Shown one piece after another: positions 17,530-25,154 of a stretch of 64,000 nucleotides of DNA. The stretch is from an uncultured Bacteroidales bacterium (GTDB taxonomy: Bacteria > Bacteroidota > Bacteroidia > Bacteroidales > UBA932): assembly GCA_944325445.1 (NCBI GenBank), contig CALVAG010000003.1, positions 124,001 to 188,000 on the forward strand, read 5' to 3'. The notes under the pieces were generated by a model that saw only the letters and a program-made list of their open reading frames with translations, had not been told where the DNA came from and did not search any database. Made by a program: the position numbers and the translations under genes. Position 1 is the first letter of the stretch. Each line of letters begins with the position of its first letter.

Positions 17530-19011
17530 TTAATGTCTGTTTTCCGTAATTTTTCTGTATGAATTCGGTACAAGTGTCTTTAACCTCTCCATATTCTCTT
17601 TGGAAACATATCTTTCCGATAGCGGTACTGCAAGTGTAGAAAGTTCTTCCGTACCGGCTTCCCTGCCGTATTTATATGAATAGGCCAAATTCCCGTTTTC
17701 ATCCAGCTTGTCTGCCGGCAGGCCATATGCCGGAATGGAGACAAATGCCTCCACTTCCCCGTCGGCTGTCCTTAAAGCCAAATTATTCTCTTCCCTTAAG
17801 GCGTTGTAGCACTCTATGGCTGTAAATACCGCCGGATCTATAAAAGTGAGCGAATCTGAAATCAGCTCTTTATAGGGTTTCCTTCCATTGACCTGATATT
17901 CCCTCAACTCCTGAAGCGTTTCGGCCAAAGTGCCGAGCAGGAACGGATAATGGGTGCAGCCCAATATTATGTGCCTGATAGGAATCCTCGAACCGCTCTT
18001 TCTATGCTTTTCCAGCAGATTTACCAAATGGAAACGGGCATAATTGGCAGCGGAGTTGAGTTGAAGTTCCGTGATATTTCCGTTTTCGGTACTGAACAGC
18101 ACGGCATTGTTGCCAAAATCGAAATTGTACAATTTCAGCAGTGCCAAATCAATATCATCTTCGGTGCTGCCTATTTTAGGGCCTCGGTACGATTCTCTCG
18201 GTGCTGCAGCGGACGGATCCGTGAAATCCTTCTCCATATCAACCGCCTCTGCAAAGCCTGCGCATGCATGGTTTACGACCCGTATCCCGGCGGGATATCC
18301 TATTTGCTCCCGGACTTCTCCTATTGTCCTGTTATATGCATCCGAAGATATCGTGCCTTTTGTCGCAAGTACTCCTACTGCAACGGAATCCTGCCGGGAA
18401 TCGTTGTTTAATGCGTCGAAAAGCGCATTTACACCGGCATTTATGACACCTATGACTTTGACTCCCGTATTACTTTCCCTAAGGAGCGTGTCTATCGAAT
18501 TCAACCCCCATGCGGTGGCAGTATTGCATGCTATTACGATTATTTTCGAAGGTTCCTTCACCCCCTGTGCCTGGTCGTCTATGGCGGAGAGCCAATATTT
18601 GTTGCCAAGCAAAAAGAGCGCATCCTTTACAACCAGTTCTTTGAAAAATTCATTTTTATTCTCTGAAGCATAGTTTCCGTACGGCATGTTCGCCATATCT
18701 CCGAAAAATGTGAAATTCTCGCCCGCAAAATCGGGAATGCCGTCAGAGCCGGGTTCACCGGTAATATTATCCATCTTGTCTATTGTAAGCATGACTTCCA
18801 GGACGGTAAGCCCTCCGGTTCCTGAATCGAAGACACCTATCGGCAAAGTTCTCTTTTCTGCCGGGAATTTGGAAAAATCAGCATAGTAGCGCGATGTCTC
18901 GTCATGGAGAGCCTTTTCTATAATGGGCGAAAATTTTACAATCTCTCTCTTTTTGCCGGAATTGCATGCGGCAAGAATGGGAATTAATGCTATGAGCAGA
19001 AGTTTTTTCAT
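17530..19011 (-). CDS. Glutamate racemase homologue with lipoprotein signal peptide
   Basis: Homologue of MurI carrying an export signal. Residues 1-16 form a lipoprotein signal ending in LAAC (C16). From residue 57 the aspartate/glutamate racemase fold is evident: IGVFDSGTGGLTVL (D62, S63), GDMANMPYG (104-112), first catalytic cysteine C162 in ACNTA, VGVLATKGT (212-220), and the second catalytic half LGCTHYP (C352, H354). Both cysteines are kept, so activity is plausible. At 493 residues it is nearly twice the usual 250-290, with an insert around 255-345 and a C-terminal extension from about 395. It lies 17 nt after purM and abuts the exonuclease gene. Periplasmic location is inferred from the signal; its role there is unknown. 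Confidence 0.85.
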   Translation of the reverse strand: MKKLLLIALIPILAACNSGKKREIVKFSPIIEKALHDETSRYYADFSKFPAEKRTLPIGVFDSGTGGLTVLEVMLTIDKMDNITGEPGSDGIPDFAGENFTFFGDMANMPYGNYASENKNEFFKELVVKDALFLLGNKYWLSAIDDQAQGVKEPSKIIVIACNTATAWGLNSIDTLLRESNTGVKVIGVINAGVNALFDALNNDSRQDSVAVGVLATKGTISSDAYNRTIGEVREQIGYPAGIRVVNHACAGFAEAVDMEKDFTDPSAAAPRESYRGPKIGSTEDDIDLALLKLYNFDFGNNAVLFSTENGNITELQLNSAANYARFHLVNLLEKHRKSGSRIPIRHIILGCTHYPFLLGTLAETLQELREYQVNGRKPYKELISDSLTFIDPAVFTAIECYNALREENNLALRTADGEVEAFVSIPAYGLPADKLDENGNLAYSYKYGREAGTEELSTLAVPLSERYVSKENMERLKTLVPNSYRKITENRH

Positions 19012-19028
19012 GATTTTTGGGCGTTTAT

Positions 19029-20213
19029 CTATTTCGTATATTCAAAATGGCCGTATTGGCTTGTAATCTTTACATTGGCACCCTCCGGAGATTCTTCCAC
19101 CCTGCCTATAACCTTGGCATCCACTCCCAGGCTTTCCGATATGGAGATGATATCTGCGGCAATCTCCCTGTCTGTATATATCTCCATTCTGTGCCCCATG
19201 TTGAATACCTTGTACATCTCTTCCCACGGGGTATCGGATTCCTGCTGTATGGTTCTGAACAGAGGCGGGGTTTCAAAGAGATTGTCTTTTATTACCGACA
19301 GGTTCTCTATGAAATGGAGGACTTTGGTCTGAGCTCCTCCCGAACAATGGATCATGCCGTCTATCTTTCCTCTGTATTTGTCCAGAATCCTTTTTACGAC
19401 CGGTGCATATGTCCTTGTGGGGGAGAGGACAAGTTCTCCATATGTAAGTCCGCTTTCAGGTTCTCTTTCCAGCAGGGACCTGCTGCCGGAATAGATGAGT
19501 TTCTCAGGTAATGAGAGGTCGTAACTTTCCGGATATTTTTTTGCAATATATTTGGCGAAGACGTCGTGACGGGCGGATGTGAGGCCGTTGCTGCCCATCC
19601 CTCCGTTATATTTTGTCTCGTAGGCGGCCTTGCCGTATGATGCAAGTCCTATGATGATATCACCGGCCTTTATGTTTGCGTTATCTATTATGTCGCTTCT
19701 CTTTATCCTTGCGCAGACGGTGCTGTCTACTATTATTGTCCTTACAAGATCTCCTACATCCGCTGTCTCCCCGCCTGTCAGAATCATTTTTACCCCATAT
19801 CCCGACATTGTCCTGCAAAATGATTCGGACGCTTCGATAAGTCTGGTTATGACCTCTCCCGGAATAAGGTTTTTGTTTCTCCCTATCGTAGACGAGAGCA
19901 AAATATTTTCGGTTACCCCGACGCACAGCAGATCGTCTGTGTTCATTACTATCGCATCCTGCGCAATACCGTCCCATACGGACAAATCCCCGCTCTCTTT
20001 CCAGTATACGTAAGCCAAAGACGATTTTGTTCCGGCTCCGTCTGCATGCATTACAAGACAATATTCAGGATCATTTGTGAGAAAATCAGGCACTATTTTA
20101 CAGAATGCCTTGGGATATAATCCTTTATCTAGATTTTTTATGGCTGAATGGACATCCTCTTTCGAAGAGGAAACGCCGCGTAGTGCGTATCTGTTTTTAT
20201 TGGAATCTTGCAT
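19029..20213 (-). CDS. purM: Phosphoribosylformylglycinamidine cyclo-ligase (AIR synthetase)
   Basis: Fifth step of purine synthesis, ATP-dependent ring closure of FGAM to AIR. The 394-residue protein is about 50 residues longer than E. coli PurM, as in a group of Bacteroidetes enzymes. It shows the PurM-fold landmarks: HADGAGTKSSLAY in the N-terminal half, VMNTDDLLCVGV, the glycine-rich ILTGGETADVGD and IIGLASYGK. It is first in a minus-strand run with the racemase-like lipoprotein, exonuclease and rlmI. A TAATTTTG box lies 25 nt upstream. Confidence 0.93.
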   Translation of the reverse strand: MQDSNKNRYALRGVSSSKEDVHSAIKNLDKGLYPKAFCKIVPDFLTNDPEYCLVMHADGAGTKSSLAYVYWKESGDLSVWDGIAQDAIVMNTDDLLCVGVTENILLSSTIGRNKNLIPGEVITRLIEASESFCRTMSGYGVKMILTGGETADVGDLVRTIIVDSTVCARIKRSDIIDNANIKAGDIIIGLASYGKAAYETKYNGGMGSNGLTSARHDVFAKYIAKKYPESYDLSLPEKLIYSGSRSLLEREPESGLTYGELVLSPTRTYAPVVKRILDKYRGKIDGMIHCSGGAQTKVLHFIENLSVIKDNLFETPPLFRTIQQESDTPWEEMYKVFNMGHRMEIYTDREIAADIISISESLGVDAKVIGRVEESPEGANVKITSQYGHFEYTK

Positions 20214-20238
20214 GGTAACCTATTTGCTCTTTATCATA

Positions 20239-20246
20239 CAAAATTA
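20239..20246 (-). promoter_or_regulatory. -7 box TAATTTTG for the purM run
   Basis: Minus-strand TAATTTTG matches TAnnTTTG, 25 nt upstream of the purM ATG. The neighbouring 20250-20360 stretch contains no convincing gene. Confidence 0.5.
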
Positions 20247-20361
20247 CTCTTTATTTTTGATTTTTTAGTAACCGCTTTTACTTTTATCCGCTTTTGAAAA
20301 TGCCGGGCGGGCCTGCTGCAGTGAAACGGCGTTTTGTATTCAGGGGTTATGTTATAATGAT

Positions 20362-20399
20362 AAAAAACGCAGGAGATGGCTGTTGCATCTTCTGCGTTT
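20362..20399 (-). terminator. Rho-independent terminator of tRNA-Cys
   Basis: On the minus strand a strong hairpin (arms AACGCAG...CTGCGTT, extended by AGATG/CATCT with one mismatched base) is followed by six T residues, immediately downstream of the tRNA gene. Confidence 0.85.
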
Positions 20400-20401
20400 C
20401 G

Positions 20402-20472
20402 AGGTACCAAGCAGATTCGAACTGCTGTAATCGGTTTTGCAGACCGGTGCCTAACCTCTCGGCCATGGTACC
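20402..20472 (-). tRNA. tRNA-Cys (anticodon GCA)
   Basis: The minus strand folds as a tRNA: acceptor GGTACCA/TGGTACC, T-arm AGCAG-TTCGAAT-CTGCT and anticodon loop CTGCAAA with GCA. The discriminator base is T (U73), the identity determinant of tRNA-Cys. The CCA end is not encoded and must be added after transcription. It is 71 nt long and stands alone with its own promoter and terminator. Confidence 0.95.
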
Positions 20473-20486
20473 GAATGATTGGAGTG

Positions 20487-20494
20487 CAAAGTTA
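20487..20494 (-). promoter_or_regulatory. Promoter of tRNA-Cys
   Basis: Minus-strand TAACTTTG (-7) with TTTG at 20515-20518 exactly 20 nt upstream, 14 nt before the first base of the tRNA. This is the cleanest Bacteroidetes-type promoter in the window. Confidence 0.75.
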
Positions 20495-20548
20495 CATCTT
20501 TTTTTTTGCACTGCCAAATTCAATCTCCCAATTACTGTCCGCCTGTTT

Positions 20549-20929
20549 TTAAAGTTGATCGAAATCTACATCGGAAAAGGAATTGGACCTCTCCTTTTCG
20601 CTTGCCTCTTCAGCACTGTCGGATGTGTAATCCGAAGCGTTATTTATGGCCGGTGATTTTTCCTTTATGAAATTTATGACCTCCTGCAGGCTCTCCGTGA
20701 ATTTGTCGAAATCTTCCTTGTAAAGGAATATCTTGTGTTTGTCATACGAGAAACGCCCGTCTTTCTCTACTTTTCTTTTACTTTCGGTTATAGTGAGATA
20801 ATAATCGTTGCTCTTTGTCGCTTTTACATCAAAAAAATATGTTCTTTTTCCCGCTCTTACCGGCTTTGAAAAAACATCATCGCCGTTGCGCTCCTGCGCT
20901 CCAACGCTATCGAAATCCTCTAAATACAT
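20549..20929 (-). CDS. PUR-domain (DUF3276) nucleic-acid-binding protein
   Basis: Small protein of the bacterial PUR-alpha-like family (DUF3276), thought to bind single-stranded DNA or RNA as a dimer. The PUR repeat covers about residues 18-95: VFSKPVRAGKRTYFFDVKAT, then NDYYLTITESKRK and HKIFLYKEDFDKFTESL. An acidic serine-rich tail follows. Length is 126 residues from the ATG at 20929; an in-frame TTG two codons upstream is less likely. A TATCTTTG box lies 34 nt upstream. Direct target unknown. Confidence 0.82.
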   Translation of the reverse strand: MYLEDFDSVGAQERNGDDVFSKPVRAGKRTYFFDVKATKSNDYYLTITESKRKVEKDGRFSYDKHKIFLYKEDFDKFTESLQEVINFIKEKSPAINNASDYTSDSAEEASEKERSNSFSDVDFDQL

Positions 20930-20962
20930 AATCAATAAATTATTTTTAAAAAAAAAGTTTTA

Positions 20963-20970
20963 CAAAGATA
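20963..20970 (-). promoter_or_regulatory. -7 box TATCTTTG for the PUR-domain gene
   Basis: Perfect TAnnTTTG match on the minus strand, in the divergent spacer shared with nusB. Confidence 0.5.
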
Positions 20971-20994
20971 AAATAATTTTTGTGCCTAAAAATC

Positions 20995-21002
20995 TATATT
21001 TG
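20995..21002 (+). promoter_or_regulatory. -7 box TATATTTG upstream of nusB
   Basis: Perfect TAnnTTTG match, about 70 nt before the chosen nusB ATG and 25 nt before an alternative in-frame ATG at 21027. It is the likely promoter of the nusB cluster. Confidence 0.5.
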
Positions 21003-21071
21003 CAAAATATTTTCAGATTTCACATAATGATAAATGCGCTGTATGTGCGCTTTATTTTAAACCGATTTTTT

Positions 21072-22010
21072 ATGCTTAGCAGAAGAATGTTAAGAATCAA
21101 GGTCTTTAAAACGCTGTTCGGACGGATACTTTCAGGTTCGGATTCCACTGCGGCTGCCGAAAAGGAGTTGTTATTGTCCTGCGGGAAGACTGTCGAATTA
21201 TATCTTTTTATTTTGAGTTTGCCTGCAGCGTTGAAAAAAGCAGCGGAGGAGAAGATAGAACGCGGGCTGCAGAAATTCCAGCCTACGCCTGAAGAGGCCA
21301 ATCCGAATTATAAATTTGTTGAAAACAGATTTATTTCGATATTGGAAAACGACCCTAAATTTTTAAAATTCCTGCAGCAAAAAGGGCTTTCATGGAGCGA
21401 ATATCCGGCATTTGTCAAAAAACTCTATAATACCGTGGCTTCGCAAGACTATTTTACCGGCTATATGGAGAGCGGCAAAAATTCCATGACGGAGGATATC
21501 GCGCTGGTCAGGAACATTTTCGAACGGGAACTGGAGGATAACGGCGAGCTGGCGGATATTCTGGAAGAGATGAGCCTTTACTGGACAGATGACCTCGGTT
21601 ATGTATTGGGCTCTATAATAAAGAATATGAAGCGCATTGCAGATGACGGGGCTGTTTCCGTTCCCGATGTCTTCCAGAATGAGGACGACGAGTCGTATGC
21701 AAAGCGCCTTCTTACCATGTCTATGCTGAAATACAATGAGTATACAGAATTGATAGCCAAACATGTTCCGCATTGGGATTTGGAACGGCTGGTGACATCG
21801 GACCTGATGCTTATAGTCATGGGAATAACAGAGGCGGTTACATTCGAGACAATTCCATTGAAGGTTACGATAAACGAATATGTGGATATCTCAAAATTCT
21901 ACAGTACGCCCAACAGCAGGATCTTCGTAAACGGTTTGCTCGATAAAATATTGCAGGAGCTTCTCGCAAACGGAACGATAGTCAAGAAAGGACGTGGATT
22001 GGTTGGTTAG
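21072..22010 (+). CDS. nusB: Transcription antitermination protein NusB
   Basis: RNA-binding antitermination factor that works with S10 in rRNA transcription. The 312-residue protein has the Bacteroidetes form, with an N-terminal extension of about 170 residues before the NusB helical domain (WDLERLVTSDLMLIVMGITEA, then TVKVTINEYVDISKFYS-like text at the C-terminal end with NSRIFVNGLLDKI). The ATG at 21072 gives MLSRRMLRIKVFKTL, matching the usual MINRxLIRIKV start; an in-frame ATG at 21027 would add 15 hydrophobic residues. It heads a plus-strand run of conserved genes. Confidence 0.9.
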   Translation: MLSRRMLRIKVFKTLFGRILSGSDSTAAAEKELLLSCGKTVELYLFILSLPAALKKAAEEKIERGLQKFQPTPEEANPNYKFVENRFISILENDPKFLKFLQQKGLSWSEYPAFVKKLYNTVASQDYFTGYMESGKNSMTEDIALVRNIFERELEDNGELADILEEMSLYWTDDLGYVLGSIIKNMKRIADDGAVSVPDVFQNEDDESYAKRLLTMSMLKYNEYTELIAKHVPHWDLERLVTSDLMLIVMGITEAVTFETIPLKVTINEYVDISKFYSTPNSRIFVNGLLDKILQELLANGTIVKKGRGLVG

Positions 22011-22024
22011 AATGAATAATTTCC

Positions 22025-22032
22025 TATATTTG
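22025..22032 (+). promoter_or_regulatory. -7 box TATATTTG upstream of yajC
   Basis: TATATTTG with TTG at 22003-22005 (19-nt spacer), 31 nt before the yajC ATG. It suggests an internal promoter after nusB. Confidence 0.55.
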
Positions 22033-22063
22033 CTCCGAATATAAACAATAATAAAAAAAGAAA

Positions 22064-22384
22064 ATGATACTTAGTTTTTTACAGACACAGACTCCCGGGA
22101 CCGCCAATGCAGGCGGCGGTTGGGGTTTTTGGATAATGATGCTTCTTATTTTCGTCGTCATGTGGCTTTTCATGATCCGTCCGCAACAAAAGAAGCAAAA
22201 AGAGTTGGCCAAATTCAGAAATGCACTGCAGAAGGGCGATAAAATCGTCACTATCGGCGGAATCTACGGGGTGGTATCCGATGTAAAGGAGAAATATATT
22301 GAAATAGAGGTAGACAGCAATGTGAAATTGCGTGTAGACAGAAGTGCCATAGTTAAAGATATGACCGATGTCCCTGCAAGATAA
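22064..22384 (+). CDS. yajC: Preprotein translocase subunit YajC
   Basis: Accessory membrane subunit of the Sec translocon, associated with SecDF. The 106-residue protein has one membrane segment (about residues 20-38) followed by the family motif RPQQKKQKE and a small soluble domain with GDKIVTIGGIYGVV. The stop and the ybbR-like start share one base (TAATG), indicating coupled translation. Confidence 0.95.
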   Translation: MILSFLQTQTPGTANAGGGWGFWIMMLLIFVVMWLFMIRPQQKKQKELAKFRNALQKGDKIVTIGGIYGVVSDVKEKYIEIEVDSNVKLRVDRSAIVKDMTDVPAR

Positions 22385-23358
22385 TGGCTCGGCGCAGTTC
22401 CATAGATAATTTTTACAAAAAGAGGGGAGGAGATTTATTCGTTTTGATTTTTTCCCTTCTTTTGGCTTTTTTTATGTGGAGTATGTACAGGCTTTCGCTT
22501 GAATACTCCTCTGTTTTTGAATACAAGGTAAATCTTTCTACAAATCTGGTAGGCAGGAGCAGGAGCGCCGTATCGCAAAACTCTGTCATAATAAGAGGCA
22601 GCGCATCGGGATTCTCTATAATCCAGCAGAAGATAGAGGATAATGAGATTTCCATCTATATGGATTCCCAGTATCTTAAAAAAGAGGGGGCTGACGGGGA
22701 TCTTTTCGGCGTGAACAGCAATGATATCAAAGGTGCGCTGCAAAGCAGTCTGGGCTCGGAATTCAAAATAGAGTCCGTCGTTTCCGATACGCTGGTTTTT
22801 GCCTTTCCAAAGCAGTCATATAAGAAGGTCCCTGTGAAATTGCTCTCAAAAGTGACATGCAGGCCTCAGTTCGCCGTATTTTCGGAAATATCCACGACTC
22901 CGGATTCGGTCTACATCTATGGCGAAGATGATAAAATCTCCACTATAGATTATGTGCAGACAAGGAACATAAGGAAGAATATGGCGGATTCCCCTATTCA
23001 GGGAGTAGTGAAATTGAGCGAAATAGAAGGAATAAGATTTTCGGAGAGCGAAGTCTATTATTCCATAGATGTGCAGCGTTATTATGAGAACAGCTGCCAG
23101 GTCAGCGTTTCGGTTGTAAACGATCCTATGGGAAGCCTGGTTACGATATTCCCGCAAGAGGTGACCGTAACCTATTGGGCCCTTTACAGAAAGAGAAACA
23201 TTACTCCTGCAGATTTCAGTATAGTGGCAGACTATTCGCAGCTTTTCAACTTTGCGTCATCGAGTGAAAAAAATATAAGGTTGGAGTTGCTTTCCGCTCC
23301 GGAGGAGCTCTTCAATGTCCGGATCGTCCCTCAATATGTGGGATGTCTTGTAAACTGA
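22384..23358 (+). CDS. YbbR-like domain protein (CdaR-like)
   Basis: Single-pass membrane protein with extracytoplasmic YbbR repeats. A membrane segment lies at about residues 18-36 (LFVLIFSLLLAFFMWSMY). The region after it contains two or three YbbR-type beta repeats (YKVNLSTNLVGRSRSAV, VPVKLLSKVTCRPQFAVF, and a third around residues 235-290). In Firmicutes such proteins regulate diadenylate cyclase (CdaR), but no cdaA is adjacent here, so that role is not claimed. It lies between yajC and coaE, an order I recall as common in Bacteroidetes. Confidence 0.8.
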   Translation: MARRSSIDNFYKKRGGDLFVLIFSLLLAFFMWSMYRLSLEYSSVFEYKVNLSTNLVGRSRSAVSQNSVIIRGSASGFSIIQQKIEDNEISIYMDSQYLKKEGADGDLFGVNSNDIKGALQSSLGSEFKIESVVSDTLVFAFPKQSYKKVPVKLLSKVTCRPQFAVFSEISTTPDSVYIYGEDDKISTIDYVQTRNIRKNMADSPIQGVVKLSEIEGIRFSESEVYYSIDVQRYYENSCQVSVSVVNDPMGSLVTIFPQEVTVTYWALYRKRNITPADFSIVADYSQLFNFASSSEKNIRLELLSAPEELFNVRIVPQYVGCLVN

Positions 23359-23362
23359 TCTT

Positions 23363-23959
23363 ATGAAAGTATTGGGCTGTACAGGCGGCATAGGCAGCGG
23401 TAAGACATATGTCGCAAATATTTTCGGCAAAATGGGAGTGCCTGTTTACTGTTCCGACCGAATGGCAAAGGAATTGTACGACAGGGATACCTCATTAAAG
23501 AACGGATTGGCCGAACTGTTGGGAGAAGATATTTTGGAAAACGGCAGGATAAGGAGGGATATAATGGCCGGAAAAATATTCTCTTCTGCACAGCTTTTGC
23601 AAAAGACGGAGGAACTGGTGCACCCTGCGGTAATGCGGGATTTCCGGGAATGGAAAGAGGCGCAGCGGAGCCGATGTGATTCGGAGTTCGTAATTATGGA
23701 GTCTGCGCTGATTTTGCAAAAGCCGTTGGTAAGGAGTGCGGTGGATAAGGTGTTGGTAATTTGCGCACCGCTGGAGTTAAGGATAAAAAGGGTGATCAAA
23801 CGCGACAATGCCTCGCATGAGGATGTGCTGAAACGCATGAGGACCCAGATGAGCGAGGAAAAAATGATTGCAATGGCGGATTTTACTATATTTGCAGACG
23901 AAAAACAGGCTTTGCTTCCACAAATAATGAATGTGTATGAAGCGATGAAATGCTTGTAA
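23363..23959 (+). CDS. coaE: Dephospho-CoA kinase
   Basis: Last step of coenzyme A synthesis, phosphorylating the 3'-hydroxyl of dephospho-CoA. The P-loop GCTGGIGSGKT is at residues 5-15, followed by CoaE landmarks: VYCSDRMAKELYD in the substrate region, VIMESALILQ and the lid segment LRIKRVIKRDNAS. At 198 residues it has normal family length. In place of the usual xDIPLLFE the protein reads MESALILQ, a variation seen in Bacteroidetes enzymes. It starts 4 nt after the ybbR-like gene. Confidence 0.94.
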   Translation: MKVLGCTGGIGSGKTYVANIFGKMGVPVYCSDRMAKELYDRDTSLKNGLAELLGEDILENGRIRRDIMAGKIFSSAQLLQKTEELVHPAVMRDFREWKEAQRSRCDSEFVIMESALILQKPLVRSAVDKVLVICAPLELRIKRVIKRDNASHEDVLKRMRTQMSEEKMIAMADFTIFADEKQALLPQIMNVYEAMKCL

Positions 23960-23970
23960 ACCTGTAATAT

Positions 23971-24696
23971 ATGGGAATAGGTAAGTGGATATCCGGAATA
24001 CTTGGATGGGCATTGGCAGGGCCTATAGGAGCGCTCTTGGGTTTTTCGTTGGGGGCGCTTTTCGAAGGAATCGGCAACAATAATGGCGATGATGCCTGCT
24101 CCGGAATCCAAGGTGAGCGCAACAGTTTTATAATTTCACTCCTTGTCCTCTCTGCGGCCGTGATGAAATCGGACGGCAAGGTCATGCGCTCCGAATTGGA
24201 ATATGTCAAAGATTTCATAAGGAATAATTTCGGTGAAAATGCAGTAGCGCAAGCCCTTAAAATCATAAAGGAACTTTTGGGCAAAGAGATAGACCTGCCT
24301 GCCGTATGTGCGCAGATAAAGGCGCATATGGATATTCCGCAAAGGCTGCAGCTGCTGCACTATCTTATAGGTATAGCAAAGGCGGACGGACATGTAAGCC
24401 GGGCAGAGCTGGATACGCTTAAGAGCATAGCCCTATATCTCGGAATTTCGAGACAGGAAAGCGATTCGCTCTTTGCCATGTACAGAAATACGTTGGATGA
24501 TGCCTATAAGGTCTTGGAGATTACTCCGGATGCTACCGATGATGAGGTGAAAAAGGCATATAAGCAGATGGCATTCAAGCATCATCCAGACAGGGTGGAG
24601 TCTTTGGGTGCGGATGTTAAAAAGGCGGCGGAGGAAAAATTCAAGGCTATAGCCGCAGCTTATGAAGCTATAAAAAAAGAGAGAGGATTCAATTAA
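23971..24696 (+). CDS. TerB-fold and J-domain co-chaperone (DjlA-like)
   Basis: DnaK co-chaperone candidate anchored to the membrane. Residues 7-34 form a glycine-rich hydrophobic segment, residues about 50-170 a helical TerB-like domain with two acidic SDGKVMRSE / ADGHVSRAE motifs, and residues 178-240 a J domain with the HPD triad at 205-207. The order membrane segment, TerB, J domain is that of E. coli DjlA. It is 11 nt after coaE and 8 nt before the DUF5606 gene. Confidence 0.88.
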   Translation: MGIGKWISGILGWALAGPIGALLGFSLGALFEGIGNNNGDDACSGIQGERNSFIISLLVLSAAVMKSDGKVMRSELEYVKDFIRNNFGENAVAQALKIIKELLGKEIDLPAVCAQIKAHMDIPQRLQLLHYLIGIAKADGHVSRAELDTLKSIALYLGISRQESDSLFAMYRNTLDDAYKVLEITPDATDDEVKKAYKQMAFKHHPDRVESLGADVKKAAEEKFKAIAAAYEAIKKERGFN

Positions 24697-24704
24697 ATAT
24701 CAAT

Positions 24705-25154
24705 ATGGCAACAGATTTAAAAAAAGTATTCTCCATTAACGGTCAGCAGGGATTGTTTTGGTATTTGTCGCAAGCGCGCACAGGAGTAATAGTGGAGTCG
24801 TTGATGACTAAAAAGAGGAGTTGCGCTCCGTTAAGTTCGAAAATGACTTCGATGTATGATATATCTATCTATACCGATGAAGGCGAGGTGAAGCTGCAGG
24901 ATGTTTTCGAAAGGATGAAGGCTAAATTGGGAGACAAGGAGGCGCCATCCGGGAAAAGCGCTCCCGAGCTTCTCAAGGCTTTCTTCGAAGAGGTGCTGCC
25001 TGAATATGACAGAGACCGTTTTTATGTCTCTCATATGAAAAAGGTCGTAGAGTGGTACAATTGTTTGAAGGAGTATGCTTCGCTCGATTTTACCAAAGAA
25101 GATGAAAATACAGGGGAGAGCGTAGAAACGGCAGAGGAGAAAAAGGTTGAATAG
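24705..25154 (+). CDS. DUF5606 family protein
   Basis: Conserved Bacteroidetes protein of unknown function, 149 residues. The N-terminal domain (residues 5-60, FSINGQQGLFWYLSQARTGV then YDISIYTDEGEV) fits the DUF5606 pattern, followed by a helical part and an acidic tail rich in E and K. No catalytic motif is seen. Its last 8 nt overlap the start of rimO, so the two are probably translated together. Confidence 0.75.
   Translation: MATDLKKVFSINGQQGLFWYLSQARTGVIVESLMTKKRSCAPLSSKMTSMYDISIYTDEGEVKLQDVFERMKAKLGDKEAPSGKSAPELLKAFFEEVLPEYDRDRFYVSHMKKVVEWYNCLKEYASLDFTKEDENTGESVETAEEKKVE

Noticed and set aside
20294..20656. 120-codon plus-strand frame
   Set aside because: It runs antisense through the tRNA-Cys gene, its terminator and the PUR-domain gene.
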